A stretch of DNA of 64,000 bases from DASUPK01 sp963815045 (GTDB lineage Bacteria; Actinomycetota; Thermoleophilia; Solirubrobacterales; 70-9): assembly GCA_963815045.1 (NCBI GenBank), contig CAWFET010000002.1, positions 1,240,001-1,304,000 on the forward strand, given 5' to 3'. Below are positions 9,050 through 17,538 of the stretch, piece after piece (the first letter of the stretch is position 1; every line of letters begins with the position of its first letter). The notes beneath the pieces were generated by a model that had not been told where the DNA came from, ran no database searches, and saw only the letters and a list, made by a program, of their open reading frames with translations. The position numbers and the translations under genes are program-made.

Positions 9050-9885
9050 GCGGTGATCTTGGTGCCGATGCCCGCGTCGGTGAAGAGCTCGAGCAGCAGG
9101 CTGTGCTGCTGGCGGCCGTCGACGATGTGGGTCGCCTCCACCCCGCCCGCGATGGCATCCACGCAGGCCTGGAGCTTGGGCCGCATGCCGCCCTCGATGT
9201 CCTCGAGCGCCGCCCTGACCTCGTCGGCGGTGGCCTGCGAGATACGCGACTCCGGGTCCTCGGGATCTCGAAGCCAGCCGTCGACGTCCGTGAGGAAGAT
9301 CGCCTTGTGGGCCGGCATCGCGGCGGCGACCTTGCCGGCCGCCTCGTCCGCGTTGACGTTGTAGGACGCGCCCTCGCGGTCGGTGCCGACCGAGGCGATC
9401 ACCGGGATGTAGTCCTCGGCGATGTGGTCGATCACGTCGACGTTGACGTTGGTGATCTCGCCGACGAAGCCGACGTCGGCGGACTGACCGACGGGCCGGA
9501 CCTCGAAGAGCGACCCGTCCTCGCCGCCGAGGCCGACGGCCGGCTGGCCATGCCGGTTGAGCCGGGTGAGGATGTCCGAGTTGATCTTGCCGAGCAGGAC
9601 CATCTTCGCCACCTCGACCGTCTCGGCGTCGGAGACGCGCAGCCCTTCGACGAACTTCACCTCCATCCCCATCCGCTCCATGTAGTGGGTGATCTCCGGG
9701 CCGCCGCCGTGGACGATCACCGGGTTCATCCCCACGTACTTGAGGAGGACGACGTCCCGCGCGAAGGCCTCGCGGAGCTCCTCGTCGCGCATCGCCGCGC
9801 CGCCGTACTTGATCACGATCGTGCGCCCGTGGAACTCCCGGATGTACGGGAGCGCCTCGAGAAGTGTCTCGACCGATGAGGTCAT
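9046..9885 (-). CDS. argB: acetylglutamate kinase
   Basis: 279 residues, an amino-acid kinase that phosphorylates N-acetylglutamate in the second step of arginine synthesis. IVIKYGGAAM is the Lys/Gly nucleotide loop, VIVHGGGPEIT the substrate loop, and NVNADEAAGKVAAAM the C-terminal nucleotide-binding segment. The start is set at the ATG at 9885 (MTSSVETL), because the longer open frame upstream is an out-of-frame shadow of argJ. That ATG overlaps the argJ stop by four bases, and the gene's own stop overlaps the argD start. Confidence 0.95.
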   Translation of the reverse strand: MTSSVETLLEALPYIREFHGRTIVIKYGGAAMRDEELREAFARDVVLLKYVGMNPVIVHGGGPEITHYMERMGMEVKFVEGLRVSDAETVEVAKMVLLGKINSDILTRLNRHGQPAVGLGGEDGSLFEVRPVGQSADVGFVGEITNVNVDVIDHIAEDYIPVIASVGTDREGASYNVNADEAAGKVAAAMPAHKAIFLTDVDGWLRDPEDPESRISQATADEVRAALEDIEGGMRPKLQACVDAIAGGVEATHIVDGRQQHSLLLELFTDAGIGTKITA

Positions 9886-11048
9886 GTCGTGTACTCCGCG
9901 TTGATCCGGATGTAGTCGTGGGTGAGGTCGCTGAAGTAGACGTGCGCGCTCGCGTTGCCGCGGCCGAGGTTGATCGAGAGCTCCGCCTCGGAGCCCTCCG
10001 AGGCGAGCTCCGCGGCCTGGATCCGGTCCGGGCCGAGCTCCTCCAGCTCCTCTCCCGCGAGAGCCATGCCCGCGGCCTGGGCGATCCGGCCCCAGTTCGA
10101 GTCGCGGCCGAAGAGAGCGGTCTTCACCAGCGGCGAGTTGGCGATCGCCCGCGCGACCCTCTCGGCCTCGGCTGCGCTCTTGGCGCCGGTCACCTCCGCC
10201 CGGCCCACGCGCGTGGCGCCCTCGCCGTCGGCGACGATCTCGAGGGCGAGCTGCAGCAGCACCGCCTCGAGCAGCCCCTTCGGGAGGACGGCCCCGGAGG
10301 CGCCGGTTGCCTGGAGCATGACCGTGTCGTTGGTGCTCATCTGCCCATCCACTGTGATCCGCTCCATCGAGTCGGCGAGCGCCGAGCGCAGCACCTGGTC
10401 CGGGTTCTTCACGACGGCATCCGTCTGGACGAAGCACAGCATGGTCGCGAAGCCGGGCTCGATCATGCCGGCGCCCTTCGCCTGCGCCGAGACGGTCACC
10501 TCTCCCGCCCGGATCGTGCAGCGCTTCGGCCCGCTGTCCGTGGTCATGATCGCCTGGGCGAAGTCCTCGCCGCCGCCCGCGGAGAGACCCTGGACCGCCT
10601 CCAGCACACCGGTGGTGACCGCCTCGATGTCGAGCGGCACGCCGATCGTGCCGGTCTCGGCGACGGCCACGGTCCTCGGCTCGACGTTGAGCGCCTCGGC
10701 CGTCGCGTCCCGCATGGCCAGGGCGTCCCGGTACCCCTGCTCGCCCGTGGCTGCGTTGGCGTTGCCGGAGTTCACGGCGATCGCACGCAGCGCGGCCGCG
10801 TCGCACTCCTCCCGGCAGACGCGGATGGGCGCCGCGGCCGCGGCGTTTCGGGTAAGGGCCAGCGCCGAGGACACCTCCTCGGCATCGCACGTCAAAACCC
10901 CCACGTCGGTGGCGCCCCCGCCCTTCAGGCCACAGGCGACACCGCCGGCGCGGAACCCGGGAGCGAGCTCCGCCGGATCGAGTTGCTCGAACTGGGGAGG
11001 CGGCGTCACCCAGCGCGAGCGGAAGAAGGTTCCGATGGCCGGGCTCAT
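9882..11048 (-). CDS. argJ: bifunctional glutamate N-acetyltransferase/ornithine acetyltransferase
   Basis: 388 residues. ArgJ recycles the acetyl group from acetylornithine to glutamate. KGAGMIEPGFATML contains the conserved Ala-Thr autocleavage site, where the Thr becomes the nucleophile of the beta chain; the C-terminal YIRINAEYTT ending is also typical. The ATG at 11048 (MSPAIGTFF) overlaps the argC stop codon by four bases. No argA-type synthase or argE is seen in the window, which fits a cyclic arginine pathway. Confidence 0.95.
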   Translation of the reverse strand: MSPAIGTFFRSRWVTPPPQFEQLDPAELAPGFRAGGVACGLKGGGATDVGVLTCDAEEVSSALALTRNAAAAAPIRVCREECDAAALRAIAVNSGNANAATGEQGYRDALAMRDATAEALNVEPRTVAVAETGTIGVPLDIEAVTTGVLEAVQGLSAGGGEDFAQAIMTTDSGPKRCTIRAGEVTVSAQAKGAGMIEPGFATMLCFVQTDAVVKNPDQVLRSALADSMERITVDGQMSTNDTVMLQATGASGAVLPKGLLEAVLLQLALEIVADGEGATRVGRAEVTGAKSAAEAERVARAIANSPLVKTALFGRDSNWGRIAQAAGMALAGEELEELGPDRIQAAELASEGSEAELSINLGRGNASAHVYFSDLTHDYIRINAEYTT

Positions 11049-12058
11049 GAGATTCCCTCGCCCTCGGGCAGCCCCAGCATCAGGTTGAGGTTCTGGATCG
11101 CCTGCGAGGCCGCGCCCTTCCAGAGGTTGTCGATGGAGGCGAAGGCGAGAACCCGCCCGGAGGCCTCGTTGAGCGCCAGGTGGATGCGGCACAGATTCGT
11201 CCCCCGGACCCCGCTGACCCCGGGCGGCTCGGTGCTCACCTCGACGAAGGGCTCGCCTCCGTAGCGCTCCTCGTAGAGCGACAGCATCCGCGCGGGATCG
11301 ACCGGCTCGCTCGTGCGCACGTAGCAGCTCACCAGCTCGCCCTGGTCGAAGGGCATCAGGTGCGGAACGAAGGTGAGACCGGCGAAGCCGTTCCCGCCGT
11401 TGCCCCCGGCGAGCTCGGAGAGCTCCTGTGAGATCTCGGGCGTGTGCCGGTGCCCGGTGACCTTGTAGGGCCGCGTGTCGTCGGTCTCCTTGACGACCGC
11501 CATCTCCTCCTCCGCGGCGCGGCCCGCACCGGAGACGCCGGACTTGGCGTCGATCACGACGTCCTCGATCAGGCCCTCGGCCGCAAGGGGTGCGAGCGCC
11601 AGGATGCTGGCGGTCGGATAGCAGCCGGGATTCGCGACCAGGTCGGCGCCGGCGATCGCCTCGCGGTGGAGCTCAGTCAGTCCGTACACCGCATCGCCGA
11701 GCAGCTCCGGCGCGCCGTGATCGCCATACCAGCGGCCGTAGGTGTCCGGGTCGTGCAGCCTGAAGTCGGCGGAGAGGTCCACGACCTTCGTCCCGCTCTC
11801 TCGGAGCGCCGACACGACCGGCGCAGCGGCGCCATGCGGATAGGCCACGATCGCGGCGTCGACGTCGGAGCCGTCCTCGCCGGCGGGATCCTCCAGCGCG
11901 AGGTCGACCCCGTACTGCGGATAGAGCTCGTTGAGGCGCTTGCCGGCATCCGTCCGCGCCGTCACGCGAACGAGCTCGAGACTGGGGTGCCCACGCACCA
12001 GCTCGGCCGCCAGCGCCCCCGCGTATCCGGACGCCCCGGCCACCAGGACCCTATTCAC
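11045..12058 (-). CDS. argC: N-acetyl-gamma-glutamyl-phosphate reductase
   Basis: 337 residues, the NADPH-dependent reductase of arginine synthesis. VLVAGASGYAGALAAELV is the nucleotide-binding Rossmann loop and VANPGCYPTASILAL carries the catalytic Cys. GHRHTPEISQEL is the conserved His region. It overlaps argJ by four bases downstream and pheT by eight bases upstream, so the arginine genes are translationally linked to the phenylalanyl-tRNA synthetase genes. Confidence 0.95.
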   Translation of the reverse strand: MNRVLVAGASGYAGALAAELVRGHPSLELVRVTARTDAGKRLNELYPQYGVDLALEDPAGEDGSDVDAAIVAYPHGAAAPVVSALRESGTKVVDLSADFRLHDPDTYGRWYGDHGAPELLGDAVYGLTELHREAIAGADLVANPGCYPTASILALAPLAAEGLIEDVVIDAKSGVSGAGRAAEEEMAVVKETDDTRPYKVTGHRHTPEISQELSELAGGNGGNGFAGLTFVPHLMPFDQGELVSCYVRTSEPVDPARMLSLYEERYGGEPFVEVSTEPPGVSGVRGTNLCRIHLALNEASGRVLAFASIDNLWKGAASQAIQNLNLMLGLPEGEGIS

Positions 12059-14513
12059 GGAGGGACCCTCCGATCTTCTCGACGGCGGCCTCGATCGACT
12101 GCCTGCGCTCGGCGACCTCCTCGTCGGTCAAGGTGCGGTCCGCGCCGCGGAACGTGAGGCGGAGCGCGAGGCTCTTCCGTCCCTCGCCCACCTGGTCGCC
12201 GCGGTAGAGGTCGAAAACGTCCGCCGAACGCAGGAGCTCGCCGCCGCCTTCCAGCACGGCCGTGCGGACCTCCGCGGCCGGCACCTGCTCGTCCACGACC
12301 ACCGCGACGTCCTGGTGGACGGCGGGATAGGTGATCACATCCTCGTAGGACTCCTCTCCGACCGGCGACGCCGCGACCAGGGGGGCGAGGTTGACCTCGA
12401 AGCCCGCCGCGGTCTCGAGATCCCATTCCCGGCAGACCAGCGGGTGGATCTCCCCGATCCAGCCGGCGTCCTCTCCATCCACCAGGACCCGACCGCTTCT
12501 TCCCGGGTGCAGGAACGGCTCCTCGCCCGGCACGATCTCGATCGCCGCACCGAGCTGGTGCACGAGCGCCTCGAGGGCGGCCTTCACCGAGTAGAAGTCC
12601 GCCTCCACCGCGTCGCCGCGCCAGGACGAGGGGCGCAGCGGCCCGGCCGCAATCGACGCGATCCGCCAGGGCTCGAAGGCCGGAGCCGGGCGCTCCCCGA
12701 CGAACTTCCCGGCCAGCACACCGTCCTCGGACAGGCTTCCCTCACGCAGGTAGGCGCGGCCGGATTCGAAGAGGGCGATCCGCTCGGCGCCGTGGGCGCG
12801 GTTGTAGCTCGCGGCGTCGAGCAGCGAGCCGATCACCGCGGTCCGCTCGACAGAGTGCTCAGCGGAGAGCGGGTTCGAGACCCGGATCGGCTCACCCCGG
12901 ACGTCGCCGTCCGGGATGCGCAGCCGCCCGGTCATGCCCGGGTCCGTGAGGCTGAGATCGACCACCGCGTCGAAGCCGAGGTCGCGCATCGCATCCTCCG
13001 CCCGGCGGCGCAGCCTCTGCTCGCGGCTGAGGCGCCCCGCCTGGCCGCTGGTCGACGGCAAGGTCCCCCCCAGGTTCTTCGCGTAGCCGTGGATCCGGCC
13101 GACCTCCTCCACGAGGTCGACCTCGCGGGTCACGTCGTAGTGGCGGTGCACCGGCACCGTGACCTCCAGGTCGTCGCCGTCGCGCTCGACCTCGAACTCG
13201 AGGCGCTCGAGGTAGGTGGCGCACAGATCGGGCGAGATCTCCATGCCGAGCAGCCGCGCGACGCGAGCGTGGCGCAGGCGCAGGCGGTGCGGCTCGGGAA
13301 TGTCAGCCGCTTCGTCGATCGTGCCCGGCACCAGCCTGGCGCCGCAGAGCTCCACCATCAGCTGGGAGGCGATCCGCTGCGCCCTCAGTGCCAGCTCGGG
13401 ATGAAGCTGCTTCTCGAAGCGATTGGAGGCGTCGGTCCGCAGGCCGAGCTTGCGCGAGGTCCGCAGGATGTTGACGCCGTTCCAGGTCGCGACCTCGAGC
13501 AGCACCCGAGTGGTCGTCTCGGAGACCTCCGAGACCTGGCCGCCCATGATCCCCGCGATCCCCGAGGGACCGTTGCGGTCGCAGACCAGGACGGCGTCCT
13601 CGTCGAAGGTGCGCTCCACGTCGTCGAGCGTGGTCATCTTCTCGCCGCGCTTCGCCGTGCGAACGATCAGCTCGCCGTCCGGGACCTTGTCAAGGTCGAA
13701 CGCGTGCAGCGGCTGGGCGGTCATCAGCATCACGTAGTTGGTGATGTCGACGACGTTGTTGATCGGCCTCATCCCGGCGCCTATCAGACGTGCCTTGAGC
13801 CAGAGCGGCGACGGCCCGATCTCCACGTCCGTGAAGACACGTGCGCTGAACCGCGGGCAGAGCTCCGGCACCTCGACCGTGACCGACGCGTAGTCGGCGA
13901 CGGTCCCCTCGCCGGTCGCCTCCGCATCGTCGTCCCAGGGCGGCGCCGCCAGCGAATCGCCGGTGATGGCGTGCACCTCGCGGGCCACCCCATAGATCCC
14001 GAAGCAGTCGACCCGGTTCGAGGTCGGTTCCAGCTCGATCACCGGGTCGGATACCGGGATCGCCTCGCCGAGCGGCGTTCCCGGCGCCCAGCCATCCGCC
14101 TCCAGCACGGCGATCCCGCCCGCGTCGTCGCCGATCTCGAGCTCCGCCTCCGAGAGGATCATCCCGTTGGACTCGACGCCGCGGAGCTTCGCCTTGCCGA
14201 GCTTCGTCCCATCGGGCATCACCGCCCCAGGCAGGGCAACCGGGACGGTCTGTCCCTCCGCCACGTTGGGGGCACCGCAGACGATGGTCCTCTCGCCGTC
14301 CCCGGCGTCCACCTGACAGACGCTGAGCTTGTCGGCATCGGGATGCTTCTCGACCGAGAGCACCTTGCCCACGACGAAGGAGTCGGGCGAGGCGGCGCCG
14401 ACGTGGGTGATGCGCTCGACCTCGATCGAATGCATGGCGAGCTCATCCGCCAGCTCCTGCACGGAGAGCTTCGGGTCGCAGTAGGACCGCAGCCAGGAGT
14501 CGGGCGTCCTCAT
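12051..14513 (-). CDS. pheT: phenylalanyl-tRNA synthetase beta subunit
   Basis: 820 residues, the usual length. The N-terminus MRTPDSWLRSYCD leads into an EMAP/tRNA-binding domain around residues 40-150, followed by the B3/B4 editing module, a B5 domain, a core catalytic-like domain and the C-terminal anticodon-binding ferredoxin fold. It forms a heterotetramer with PheS. It starts four bases inside the pheS stop region. Confidence 0.95.
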   Translation of the reverse strand: MRTPDSWLRSYCDPKLSVQELADELAMHSIEVERITHVGAASPDSFVVGKVLSVEKHPDADKLSVCQVDAGDGERTIVCGAPNVAEGQTVPVALPGAVMPDGTKLGKAKLRGVESNGMILSEAELEIGDDAGGIAVLEADGWAPGTPLGEAIPVSDPVIELEPTSNRVDCFGIYGVAREVHAITGDSLAAPPWDDDAEATGEGTVADYASVTVEVPELCPRFSARVFTDVEIGPSPLWLKARLIGAGMRPINNVVDITNYVMLMTAQPLHAFDLDKVPDGELIVRTAKRGEKMTTLDDVERTFDEDAVLVCDRNGPSGIAGIMGGQVSEVSETTTRVLLEVATWNGVNILRTSRKLGLRTDASNRFEKQLHPELALRAQRIASQLMVELCGARLVPGTIDEAADIPEPHRLRLRHARVARLLGMEISPDLCATYLERLEFEVERDGDDLEVTVPVHRHYDVTREVDLVEEVGRIHGYAKNLGGTLPSTSGQAGRLSREQRLRRRAEDAMRDLGFDAVVDLSLTDPGMTGRLRIPDGDVRGEPIRVSNPLSAEHSVERTAVIGSLLDAASYNRAHGAERIALFESGRAYLREGSLSEDGVLAGKFVGERPAPAFEPWRIASIAAGPLRPSSWRGDAVEADFYSVKAALEALVHQLGAAIEIVPGEEPFLHPGRSGRVLVDGEDAGWIGEIHPLVCREWDLETAAGFEVNLAPLVAASPVGEESYEDVITYPAVHQDVAVVVDEQVPAAEVRTAVLEGGGELLRSADVFDLYRGDQVGEGRKSLALRLTFRGADRTLTDEEVAERRQSIEAAVEKIGGSLRE

Positions 14514-15670
14514 CGGAACTGCTCCAGCACCCGGACGTCGTTCTCGAAGAACTTGCGGAGGTCGGGGACGCCGTACTTGAGCATCGCGATCCGCTCGATG
14601 CCCATCCCGAACGCGAAGCCCTGGATCTCCTCGGGGTCGTATCCGGAGTCGCTGACGAAGCCGTAGACGTTGGGGTCGACCATCCCCGCGCCGAGAATCT
14701 CGATCCAGCCGATCCCCTTGCAGAGAGGGTCGCGCGAGCCATCCGGCAGCTGTCCGCTTCCGCCGCAGCGGAAGCAGGAGACGTCCACCTCGACGCTCGG
14801 CTCGGTGAACGGGAAGAAGCCCGGCCGGAAGCGCGTCTCGCGCTCGGGCCCGAAGATCGCGCGAGCGAACTCGTCGAGCGTGCCCTTCAGGTCGGCGAGC
14901 GTGATGTCGGGGCCGACCGCGAGGCCCTCGACCTGGTGAAAGATCGGGCTGTGGGTTGCGTCGAAGGGGTCCGAGCGGTAGCAGCGGCCCGGGACCACGA
15001 TGAAGATCGGCGGCGGCTGGGACTCCATCGAGCGCACCTGCATCGGCGAGGTGTGGGTGCGCAGGACGACGTCCTCGGGACCGGGCGGAAGCCCAGAATC
15101 ACCATCCACGTCCTCCGCTTCGCGTCCGGGCGTGGCCGGGTCAGGAGGGACACGGAGGTCGCCCCTGAGCGTCAAGGGGTCGACGTAGAAGGTGTCCTGG
15201 GCCATCCGGGCCGGGTGGCCGGGCGGATGGTTGAGCGCGGTGAAGTTGTAGTAGTCGAGCTCGACCTCGGGGCCCTCCATCACCCGGTAGCCGAGGCCGA
15301 CGAAGATGTCCTCGATCTCGCGCTGGGTGCGGATCAGCGGGTTCTGGGCGCCGACCGGCACAGGTGGGGCGCCCGGGAGCGTGACGTCGATCGCGTCCTC
15401 GGCGAGACGCGTTCCCAGCTCGCTGGCGTCTAGATCGGCGCTCCGCGATTCGAGCATCGACTCGAGTTCCTGGCGTGTCTCGTTGCCGGACTTGCCGACC
15501 GGGCCACGCTCCTCCGCAGGCAGCTCGGAGATCCCCCTGAGGATCTGCGTGAGCTCCGCCTTGCGACCCAGGTAGCGAACCCGCAGCTCCTCGAGCTCGC
15601 CGGTCGTCGAGGCCGCACCGATCGCGGCGCCCGCCTCCTTCCGAATCTCCTCTATCCGCTCAGTCGCCAT
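14510..15670 (-). CDS. pheS: phenylalanyl-tRNA synthetase alpha subunit
   Basis: 386 residues. A coiled N-terminal tRNA-binding arm (residues 1-90) precedes the class II catalytic domain with motif 2-like GRCYRSD and motif 3-like AFGMGIERIAMLKYG. FHQVEGLAVG is the conserved substrate-site block. An insertion of about 30 residues with low complexity (around RVPPDPATPGREAEDVDGDSG) interrupts the catalytic domain between TFYVDP and EDVVLRTHTS; most bacterial PheS proteins lack it. It overlaps the start of pheT by four bases and the end of the upstream methyltransferase by eleven. Confidence 0.95.
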   Translation of the reverse strand: MATERIEEIRKEAGAAIGAASTTGELEELRVRYLGRKAELTQILRGISELPAEERGPVGKSGNETRQELESMLESRSADLDASELGTRLAEDAIDVTLPGAPPVPVGAQNPLIRTQREIEDIFVGLGYRVMEGPEVELDYYNFTALNHPPGHPARMAQDTFYVDPLTLRGDLRVPPDPATPGREAEDVDGDSGLPPGPEDVVLRTHTSPMQVRSMESQPPPIFIVVPGRCYRSDPFDATHSPIFHQVEGLAVGPDITLADLKGTLDEFARAIFGPERETRFRPGFFPFTEPSVEVDVSCFRCGGSGQLPDGSRDPLCKGIGWIEILGAGMVDPNVYGFVSDSGYDPEEIQGFAFGMGIERIAMLKYGVPDLRKFFENDVRVLEQFR

Positions 15671-16370
15671 GTCCTTCTCCGACGTCGGACGCTATCCGGT
15701 GGAGCGCGATCGCCGCCGCCGCCGCGACGTTCAGTGACTCGGCTCTCTCACGGACGGGGATCGTCACCTGCACCTCACACTGGGCCTCGACCTCAGCGGG
15801 AAGCCCCTCGCGCTCCGCGCCCAGGCAGAGCGTCACGGCCCCATCGAGGGCCTCGAGCGAATCGCCGCCGTGGGCGACGAGTGCCGCGCGCGGGCCCGGA
15901 GTTGCGTCGATGCTCGCCCGCACGAGCGGCTCGGCGAAGACGGCGCCCATGCTCGCCCGGACCGCATGGGGCCCGTAGGGATCGGCGCAGCCCGGGCCGA
16001 GCACCACCGACCCGCCGAGCAGTGCATCGGCGGTCCTGATCACCGTGCCGACGTTGCCGGGGTCAGAGACACCGTGTAGGTAAACGCAGGGGGCGACCGG
16101 ACGGTCCGCCCAGTCCTCCCTCCAGACGCCGATCGCACGGGTGCCCGAGCCGAGCTTCGACACCTCGGCGAGCAAAGCCGGCTCGACCTCGGTGCCGCCG
16201 AGCCCCTCGCCCGCCGCGGTCAGCAGCTCCACCGGCTCCGCGCCGGCCGCTCGCCCGGCAGCGAGCAGGTCCTCTCCCTCGGTGACGAAGAGGCCCTCGC
16301 GCTCGCGGCTGCGCCGCCTGCCGAGGCGGCGAATCAGCTTGAGCTTCTCGTTCTGTGGGCTGGTGATCAT
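15660..16370 (-). CDS. TrmH/SpoU-family RNA 2'-O-methyltransferase
   Basis: 236 residues of SPOUT methyltransferase type, using S-adenosylmethionine to methylate the 2'-OH of a nucleotide in rRNA or tRNA. The N-terminal NEKLKLIRRLGRRRSR is the substrate-binding domain seen in RlmB/TsnR-like proteins. YLHGVSDPGNVGTVIRTADA is motif 1, and IPVRERAESLNVAAAAAIAL is the knot motif 3. It lies between rplT and pheS, a common place for this gene in Gram-positive bacteria. The exact target is unknown. Confidence 0.85.
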   Translation of the reverse strand: MITSPQNEKLKLIRRLGRRRSREREGLFVTEGEDLLAAGRAAGAEPVELLTAAGEGLGGTEVEPALLAEVSKLGSGTRAIGVWREDWADRPVAPCVYLHGVSDPGNVGTVIRTADALLGGSVVLGPGCADPYGPHAVRASMGAVFAEPLVRASIDATPGPRAALVAHGGDSLEALDGAVTLCLGAEREGLPAEVEAQCEVQVTIPVRERAESLNVAAAAAIALHRIASDVGEGHGD

Positions 16371-16388
16371 CTGGTCAAGTCCTCAAAT

Positions 16389-16420
16389 GAAAAAGGCGGC
16401 CGCTTCGCGGACCGCCCGGG
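16389..16420 (-). terminator. Rho-independent terminator after rplT
   Basis: On the minus strand GGCGGTCCGC, loop GAA, and GCGGCCGCC form a strong stem with a T-run at its end (AAAAA on the plus strand at about 16390-16394). It lies between the rplT stop and the methyltransferase start, so it would separate the ribosomal-protein transcript from the downstream pheS-pheT-arg genes or attenuate into them. Confidence 0.75.
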
Positions 16421-16443
16421 GAACCTGCTCTGGCTGCCGTGAA

Positions 16444-16803
16444 CTAGGTGGCGGCAGCCTCCCGGGCGAGTTCCACAAATCGGCGAAAGCCATCGGGGTC
16501 GTTGACGGCGATGTCGGCGAGCATCTTGCGGTTCACGTCGACCTCGGCCTTCTGCAGGCCGTGGATCAGCTGGGAGTAGCTCATGCCCTCCTGGCGGGCC
16601 GCGGCGTTGATCCTGGTGATCCAGAGCCGGCGGAAGTCCCGCTTGCGGGCGCGCCGGTCGCGGTAGGCGTAGGCGTCCGAGCGCATGACCTGCTCGTTCG
16701 CGAACCGGTAGCTCGAGTGCTTGCGGCCGAAGTAACCCTTGGCCCGATCGAGCGTCTTCTTCCTGCGCTTCTTCCGCGCGACGGCGTTGGTGGCGCGCGG
16801 CAT
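16444..16803 (-). CDS. rplT: 50S ribosomal protein L20
   Basis: 119 residues, standard length. The basic N-terminus (KKRRKKTLDRAKGYFG) inserts into 23S rRNA, and RRLWITRINAAARQEGMSYSQLI is the conserved globular part. The ATG overlaps the rpmI stop codon by one base. L20 is an early assembly protein and in other bacteria represses the infC-rpmI-rplT transcript; here infC is separated by two opposite-strand genes, so such control may differ. Confidence 0.97.
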   Translation of the reverse strand: MPRATNAVARKKRRKKTLDRAKGYFGRKHSSYRFANEQVMRSDAYAYRDRRARKRDFRRLWITRINAAARQEGMSYSQLIHGLQKAEVDVNRKMLADIAVNDPDGFRRFVELAREAAAT

Positions 16804-17006
16804 CAGCGACCGCCCTTCACGAGCAGCTTGTTGACCCGCTTTTCATCCGCCTTGGAGATCTCCGAGGGCCGCTCGAAGCGCCGCTTCCGGCCGGGCGACT
16901 TCTTCTCGAGGATGTGACTCGAGTACGCGCGCCGGCCGCGCAGCTTGCCCTTGGCGGTCTTGCGGAAGCGCTTCTTGGCGCCTGAGTGGGTCTTCATCTT
17001 CGGCAT
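16803..17006 (-). CDS. rpmI: 50S ribosomal protein L35
   Basis: 67 residues with the family start MPKMKTHSGAKKRFRKT and a high Lys/Arg content. It is directly followed by rplT with a one-base overlap. Only 43 bases separate its start from the divergent PRC-barrel gene, so its promoter must be in that short gap or inside the neighbouring gene. Confidence 0.97.
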   Translation of the reverse strand: MPKMKTHSGAKKRFRKTAKGKLRGRRAYSSHILEKKSPGRKRRFERPSEISKADEKRVNKLLVKGGR

Positions 17007-17049
17007 GGGGGCCGACTATTGAAGCAGAGAGAGTCCGTATTGTTGAGCC

Positions 17050-17412
17050 ATGGATTACGGGGAGCAGACCTCATACCTGACGCTGAGGGAGGGGTGCGAC
17101 GTGGTCAGCTCCGACGGCGAGAGGGTGGGCACGGTTCAGCACGTGCTGACCGACGAGGATGAGGACGTGTTCGACGGAGTCGTGATCGACACGGAGCTCG
17201 GGCCCGGCGGCATGCATTTCGTCGACGCCCCGCAGGTCGCCGAGTGCCGCGAGCGAGCCCTTCTGTTGTCTGTGCCGAAGGCGGCGATCGCCGACCTGCC
17301 GAAGCCTGCCGCTAACCCCGCGGTCATGGAGAGCCACGGCGTCGAAGACTCAGAGAGCGCCCTTCAGCAGAAGCTGCACCGTGCCTGGGATCTGATCTCG
17401 GGCAACACCTGA
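17050..17412 (+). CDS. PRC-barrel domain protein
   Basis: 120 residues. Residues about 10-85 form a PRC-barrel-like beta domain: GCDVVSSDGERVGTVQHVLT and FDGVVIDTELGPGG match the pattern of these RNA- or protein-binding domains. The C-terminal 40 residues are a polar tail with no recognised fold. It is divergent from rpmI and sits with the next gene between rpmI and infC. Function unknown; stress-related or regulatory roles are common guesses for stand-alone PRC proteins of actinobacteria. Confidence 0.7.
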   Translation: MDYGEQTSYLTLREGCDVVSSDGERVGTVQHVLTDEDEDVFDGVVIDTELGPGGMHFVDAPQVAECRERALLLSVPKAAIADLPKPAANPAVMESHGVEDSESALQQKLHRAWDLISGNT

Positions 17413-17538
17413 GCGCCAATCGCAATCACTTTCTGGGGTCCAACGGTTGCCGATCCTCGGGCGGATCGCTCATGAACATACGTCCAGGTCAACTACCTGA
17501 TTCTCAGTATCACCGCCTCCCGGCCGATTCGGCCGGTG

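Noticed and set aside
9886..10890. Upstream extension of the argB frame
   Set aside because: Gly/Arg-rich translation antisense-frame of argJ without family similarity; the ATG at 9885 has a four-base overlap with argJ.
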